From contig CALUMQ010000029.1 in NCBI GenBank assembly GCA_944321765.1, positions 186,001 through 250,000 of the forward strand: a DNA stretch of 64,000 bases. Reading direction: 5' to 3'. Below the pieces are notes generated by a model that was not told the DNA's origin, searched no databases, and worked only from the letters and a program-made list of their open reading frames with translations. Both the position numbers and the translations under genes were made by a program. This stretch comes from an uncultured Alistipes sp. GTDB taxonomy: Bacteria > Bacteroidota > Bacteroidia > Bacteroidales > Rikenellaceae. How positions within the stretch are numbered: position 1 is the stretch's first letter; the number at the start of each line of letters is the position of its first letter. Shown here one piece after another: positions 63,001 to 64,000 of this stretch.

Positions 63001-64000
63001 ATGGCGACTCCGCACCCATTTCTCAGACTCCTATTGAGCGGCTTTGCGTCGTTCTGCTCCCTGCTGCTCCCCGCAACGGGGCTCCGGGCCTCCATCCCGG
63101 GCGCAATCAGTCTGTCGCCCGCCGACTACCAGGCAGCCAACAAGAACTGGGCGATCGCAAAGGACAGCGTCGGAACGCTTTACGTTGGCAACGACCAGGG
63201 ACTGCTCGAATTCGACGGCCTCCAATGGCGGCTTCACGAACTCCCCGGCGCCCCGATCGTGCGATCGGTATATCCCCTTTCGCACGACGTGATTCTCACC
63301 GGAGGATTCGAGGAGTTCGGACGCTGGGACCGCGACGCCTCGGGAGGTCTGCAATACACGTCGCTCGTCCCCGAGCATCCCGGAGAGCGATTCCTGGACA
63401 GCGATTTCTGGCGCATTCTCCCCTGGAAGGGGCGTATTCTCTTCCAGTCGTTTCACGAAATATACGCCTACGACGGCGAGCAGGTGACGCGGCTGACCGC
63501 GGGGGGGGGAAATGTGAACATGCTCTTCCTGCTGACGGCCGGAACGGAGTGCTGGGTGCAGGAGATGAACGGCCCGATCCATCGGCTCCGGGAGTCGGGA
63601 CTCGAACAACTCCCGGGAAGCGAGTTGTTCCGTTCGACCACCGTCCGGGTATTGCTGCCGGGACCCCGCGACGGGGAGTGGATTCTCGGAACCGGGGATG
63701 CCGGACTCTGGATCTATGACGGCCGGCGTTTCACTCCGTGGAGCCCGGAGCTCTCCCGCCATCTGAAGGAGGAGGAGCTCAACTGCGGCATCCGGACCTC
63801 GCGCGACACCTATCTGTTCGGAACGCTGCTGGGAGGAGTCTACGAAACCGATCTCGACGGAAACATCCTCACACGAATCTCCACCGACAACCGGCTGGCC
63901 AACAACAGCGTAATGGCGCTCTTCGAGGAGAACCGACACCACGTGTGGGCCGCGCTGGACCGCGGGCTCACGCTCCTCACGTACAGCGAAGGCATCGACT
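63001..64000 (+). CDS. Reg_prop (two-component propeller) sensor-like protein, cut by window end
   Basis: 333 codons, open to the window edge. Signal or anchor segment (LLLSGFASFCSLLLPATG), then repeated propeller blades typical of Reg_prop periplasmic sensor domains: WAIAKDSVGTLYVGNDQGLLEFDG, LGTGDAGLWIYDGRRF, FGTLLGGVYETD, NNSVMALFEENRHHVWAALD. Members of this type continue with a Y_Y_Y domain, a membrane helix and either a histidine kinase or a LuxR-type regulator, which would lie beyond the window. A run of nine G (63501-63509) sits in the Ala-Gly-Gly-Gly codons. Confidence 0.82.
   Translation, partial: MATPHPFLRLLLSGFASFCSLLLPATGLRASIPGAISLSPADYQAANKNWAIAKDSVGTLYVGNDQGLLEFDGLQWRLHELPGAPIVRSVYPLSHDVILTGGFEEFGRWDRDASGGLQYTSLVPEHPGERFLDSDFWRILPWKGRILFQSFHEIYAYDGEQVTRLTAGGGNVNMLFLLTAGTECWVQEMNGPIHRLRESGLEQLPGSELFRSTTVRVLLPGPRDGEWILGTGDAGLWIYDGRRFTPWSPELSRHLKEEELNCGIRTSRDTYLFGTLLGGVYETDLDGNILTRISTDNRLANNSVMALFEENRHHVWAALDRGLTLLTYSEGID

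Noticed and set aside
1..64000. CRISPR array, rRNA operon, complete insertion sequence or prophage
   Set aside because: No regularly spaced repeats, rRNA-like sequence, complete transposase or phage structural gene was seen; the only mobility genes are the broken ones at 47.9-48.7 kb.

Overview
The window reads as a chromosomal segment of a GC-rich Bacteroidales bacterium, most probably Alistipes or a close Rikenellaceae relative. The evidence is a SusC/SusD polysaccharide utilization locus (PUL) with an ECF-sigma/FecR switch, many Bacteroidetes-type -7 elements (TAnnTTTG), Bacteroidetes-type lipoprotein signals, and GC-rich codon use almost throughout. The genus is inferred from overall style; no rRNA gene is present to confirm it.

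Layout. 1-3.9 kb: minus-strand operon of a GNAT acetyltransferase, an AsmA-like protein and a LysO-type exporter cut by the window start. 3.9-7.6 kb: AlkD-like DNA alkylation repair protein, a DPM1-like GT2 glycosyltransferase, a terminator, then GtrA and a GT39-like membrane glycosyltransferase on the minus strand. 7.8-10.8 kb: a cobalamin riboswitch in front of the class III ribonucleotide reductase genes nrdD-nrdG. 10.9-13.3 kb: a two-gene ThrE-type exporter and an EamA permease. 13.3-16.7 kb: GH43-like and GH92 glycosidases on the minus strand. 17.1-40.6 kb: the large PUL on the plus strand. 40.8-46.4 kb: a heavy-metal RND efflux operon (adaptor, pump, outer-membrane factor). 46.5-47.7 kb: an unknown membrane protein. 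47.9-55.5 kb: an AT-rich island carrying integrase and mobilization-like debris and six uncharacterized secreted or lipoprotein genes, ending beside tRNA-Leu(CAA). 55.5-64 kb: housekeeping DNA (tRNA-Leu, uvrC, a lipoprotein/DUF5723-like pair, tRNA-Arg, rpsP, rimM, mnmA) and the start of a Reg_prop sensor.

The PUL is the most interesting part. Its order is ECF sigma, FecR, GH101-like enzyme, SusC with an STN domain, SusD, a gingipain-like (clan CD, C25-type) lipoprotein, GH78-like, an unassigned six-hairpin glycosidase-like protein, a GH38-like domain fused to a second C25-like peptidase domain, a DUF1735 lipoprotein, a clan GH-D-like lipoprotein, and a GH97 domain fused to a metzincin-like metalloprotease domain. 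Two separate glycosidase-peptidase fusions plus a third free peptidase, together with GH101-like, GH97 (alpha-galactosidase type), GH38-like, GH92 and GH43-like activities, suggest a machine that removes glycans from mucin-like glycoproteins and cuts the exposed peptide at the same place. The fusions and catalytic motifs are visible in the sequence. The substrate and the coupled mechanism are inference.

The nrdDG riboswitch suggests that B12 availability controls a B12-independent ribonucleotide reductase. The AT-rich island looks like a decayed mobile element whose cargo, including BACON/FN3-like repeat lipoproteins and a transglutaminase-fold protein, has survived.
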